From positions 1-6,679 of the forward strand of contig JALNXR010000114.1 in the NCBI GenBank assembly GCA_023230265.1: a stretch of DNA of 6,679 nt. The letters are read 5' to 3'. Positions 5,079-6,679 of the stretch are shown here, piece after piece. Position numbers and translations under genes: made by a program. The stretch's first letter is position 1, and the number at the start of each line of letters is the position of its first letter. Under the pieces are notes generated by a model that ran no database searches, was not told where the DNA came from, and worked only from the letters and a program-made list of their open reading frames with translations. Source of the stretch: Bacteroidales bacterium. GTDB taxonomy: Bacteria > Bacteroidota > Bacteroidia > Bacteroidales > UBA932.

Positions 5079-6257
5079 ATGCTGGTTCCCTGGCAGCTTA
5101 TCCGGTTCTTTCAGCTGATAAAGGAGACAGGTCGTAATTCGGTTTTTCAGGGCAAATATGCTACGTCCATGATTACATGTTTCCATTACTATGATCATCT
5201 TGCGGAAGAGTGGCTTCGCGGGATGAGTGAGGACCTTGGAATGGCTTACATAGAAGGGCGAACGGCCGACAATGAAAATATGCTTAATAAGGATCATCGG
5301 GCAGATATGAGGTTTTTTATGAATAATTTTGTGAACTCATGTCGTAACAGATATCCTGTGGAACGCAAATTCATGCCTTTGCCAGAGGCCCCCTCTCCGC
5401 GTTTTGATCCAAATCCTGCAGCTAAACCCCAAATTACTAAATCCAACCCTGAACATACGGATTTGAGGACGGTGTTATTGACCGACGAATTCCATGAAGC
5501 GGGCAATCTCTCAAAAATGATTGACATTTTCCTGGATTCGTATCCTTATCCGGTAGAAGTAATAGATATCAATCAATTTCCTTATGAATCGGGCTGTCAT
5601 GGTTGTCTTAAATGTGAACTGGTTGGAGAATGCGATCGTAAAGACGGATTTCAGGATTTCTATATGAATCTGGTAAATAACTGTGATGTTCTGGTATTTG
5701 GGATGAACATAGAGGGGCGATATCTCAGGCCGGTCTGGAAGCTTTTTTTAGATCGTTCATTTTCAAACGGGCATCGCACCAGCATGATGGGGAAACATAC
5801 AGCCTATCTGGTTGCCGGACCACTCAGACATTTACCCGGTGTCCGGCAGTTTCTTGAAGGAAAAGATAATGTCGGACGGGAAAACGCCATTTTCATCATA
5901 AGTGATGAGTATGAGGACTCCTCATATCTGGAAAGCCTGCTGCGAAATTCTGCTGTTCATCTTTCTCAATCTGCTTTGGCCGGCTATCAGAAAAGCATCA
6001 ATTTCCTTGGGTGGGGTGGCATCAAGATATTCAGAGACCTGATTTACAGCATGAGAGGTGTGGTAGGAGAAGATCATCGGTTTTATAAAAAACATGGATT
6101 GTATGACTTTCCTCAAAAGGAGCTGGGTAAAAACTTTTTCAACCTGGGAATGGGCTTGGCTTTCAAATCAAAGGCAGTAAGGATGCAGGCTTTTAAACGT
6201 ATGCCTGAGATGTACATAAAGCTTCACAAAGAAATTGTGGACAATAAAAAAGAATAG
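5079..6257 (+). CDS. Tandem flavodoxin-fold iron-sulfur-type flavoprotein, C-terminal part
   Basis: These 392 codons from the first ATG after the TGA continue the gene that begins at 4839. The undisturbed protein would have about 472 residues. The first part finishes domain one, including CFHYYDHLAEEWLRGMSEDLGM (34-55 of this piece). A Pro-rich linker (about 100-127) leads to a second flavodoxin-like domain: TVLLTDEFHEAGNLSKM, a cysteine cluster C173, C176, C179, C185 (CX2CX2CX5C, bases 5595-5633), then DVLVFGMNIEGRYLRPVWKLFLDR as the flavin-loop strand. The compact cysteine pattern matches that of iron-sulfur flavoproteins (CX2CX2CX4-7C), which hold a 4Fe-4S cluster next to FMN. Related NAD(P)H-dependent oxidoreductases keep similar cysteines without a proven cluster. 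The basic tail (about 345-392) is unassigned. Translation from 5079 would lack the first two strands and the phosphate loop of domain one, although domain two could still fold. The likely role is electron transfer between NAD(P)H, flavin and a partner such as the downstream FAD enzyme (28-base gap). Confidence 0.8.
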   Translation: MLVPWQLIRFFQLIKETGRNSVFQGKYATSMITCFHYYDHLAEEWLRGMSEDLGMAYIEGRTADNENMLNKDHRADMRFFMNNFVNSCRNRYPVERKFMPLPEAPSPRFDPNPAAKPQITKSNPEHTDLRTVLLTDEFHEAGNLSKMIDIFLDSYPYPVEVIDINQFPYESGCHGCLKCELVGECDRKDGFQDFYMNLVNNCDVLVFGMNIEGRYLRPVWKLFLDRSFSNGHRTSMMGKHTAYLVAGPLRHLPGVRQFLEGKDNVGRENAIFIISDEYEDSSYLESLLRNSAVHLSQSALAGYQKSINFLGWGGIKIFRDLIYSMRGVVGEDHRFYKKHGLYDFPQKELGKNFFNLGMGLAFKSKAVRMQAFKRMPEMYIKLHKEIVDNKKE

Positions 6258-6285
6258 ATTTATTGATAAATGAATTGCTATTACG

Positions 6286-6679
6286 ATGAGTTATGATGTC
6301 ATTATAATCGGAGGAGGCTTGTCGGGGCTGACAGCAGCCGGGTTACTTGCAAAACGTGATTTAAAAGTTGCAGTGATAGATAAAAGCTACAAGCCAGGAG
6401 GATCATGCGGTATTTTCAGGAGGAAGCATGTTACATTTGACCAGGGTTCAGCAATGCTTTACGGTTTTGGTGAAGAGGGTTTTAATGCTCACCGCTTTGT
6501 CTTTAATTGTCTCGAAGAACCTATAGATGTAATCCGTCACGATCTTCTTTATTGTGTCAATTTCAAAGGCAGAAGGATAAAATTTTATGAGGATATTGAC
6601 CGGTTTGTTTTGGAGCTTTCTGATGTTTTCCCGGGTGAAAAAGATAATATCAAACGTTTTTATCATGACATGCTTACCA
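6286..6679 (+). CDS. FAD-dependent oxidoreductase, phytoene desaturase/CrtI-like (partial, runs off the window)
   Basis: The frame is open from ATG 6286 to the window edge (131 codons plus one base). It starts MSYDVIIIGGGLSGLTAAGLLAKR, a classic dinucleotide-binding beta-alpha-beta fold (GGGLSGLTAA at residues 9-18) with V-A-V-I-D-K closing the second strand. PGGSCG (39-44) and F-D-Q-G-S-A-M-L-Y-G-F-G (53-64) follow, the flavin-proximal signature of the amine-oxidase/phytoene desaturase group that includes carotenoid desaturases, CrtISO-type isomerases and retinol saturases. FAD binding is secure. The substrate is not, because the catalytic and C-terminal regions lie outside the window. The gene starts 28 bases after the flavoprotein stop, in the same direction, with no Shine-Dalgarno sequence, and is probably cotranscribed with it. 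The isomerases and saturases of this group need reduced flavin, which fits a flavoprotein neighbour, but that link is inferred. Confidence 0.85.
   Translation, partial: MSYDVIIIGGGLSGLTAAGLLAKRDLKVAVIDKSYKPGGSCGIFRRKHVTFDQGSAMLYGFGEEGFNAHRFVFNCLEEPIDVIRHDLLYCVNFKGRRIKFYEDIDRFVLELSDVFPGEKDNIKRFYHDMLT

Noticed and set aside
6448..6666. Minus-strand 72-codon frame at the right end
   Set aside because: It lies antisense to the CrtI-like oxidoreductase, whose plus-strand frame is open throughout with clear FAD-binding motifs.
1..6679. CRISPR array, tRNA or rRNA genes, intact insertion sequence, alternative genetic code
   Set aside because: No regularly spaced repeats, no tRNA-like fold or rRNA segment, and no transposase were seen. 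TGA ends several genes normally, so a code change does not explain the stop at 5040.

Overview
The window looks like chromosomal DNA from a member of the Bacteroidota. By eye it is AT-rich. Most starts have no convincing Shine-Dalgarno sequence. Two proteins begin with lipoprotein signal peptides of the style common in that phylum (...LFSC-EKKD and ...LSAC-SSCNKSD), and the coding content fits (UvrA tail, calcineurin-like lipoprotein, DUF3267-type remnant). I cannot place it to genus. Every gene I can support is on the + strand.

Left part (1-1400): the last 43 codons of a UvrA-family excinuclease subunit are followed by a small lipoprotein of unknown function (193-759). About 100 bases of non-coding sequence then lead into the C-terminal end of a DUF3267-type membrane protein (859-1140). 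This remnant has lost its start and the region that would carry the HExxH motif, so I call it a 5'-truncated pseudogene. From 1141 to 1400 I see no gene, only a pair of abutting short hairpins built from CTATC/GATAG elements (1256-1292).

Middle (1401-3560): a secreted or outer-surface metallophosphoesterase lipoprotein with the full metal-binding motif set (1401-2714) is followed, after a 129-base gap holding a candidate terminator and an imperfect direct repeat, by a short-chain dehydrogenase/reductase (2844-3560).

Right part (3667-6679): three tightly spaced genes form a likely operon: an alpha/beta hydrolase (3667-4827), a tandem flavodoxin-fold flavoprotein with a CX2CX2CX5C cysteine motif (4839-6257), and the first 131 codons of an FAD-dependent, phytoene-desaturase-like oxidoreductase that runs off the window (6286 onward). 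The gaps are 11 and 28 bases. The flavoprotein reading frame is cut by an in-frame TGA at 5040-5042, with clear homology continuing in the same frame on both sides. A six-pair hairpin starts at the very next base. The plain explanation is a nonsense mutation or a sequencing error. Recoding is possible but poorly supported.

Taken together, the SDR, hydrolase, flavoprotein and CrtI-like flavoenzyme suggest a small redox pathway on a hydrophobic or polyene-like substrate, in which the flavoprotein might pass electrons to the FAD enzyme. That functional link is inference. I see no CRISPR array, tRNA, rRNA or intact mobile element, and no clear new defence or mobile system.
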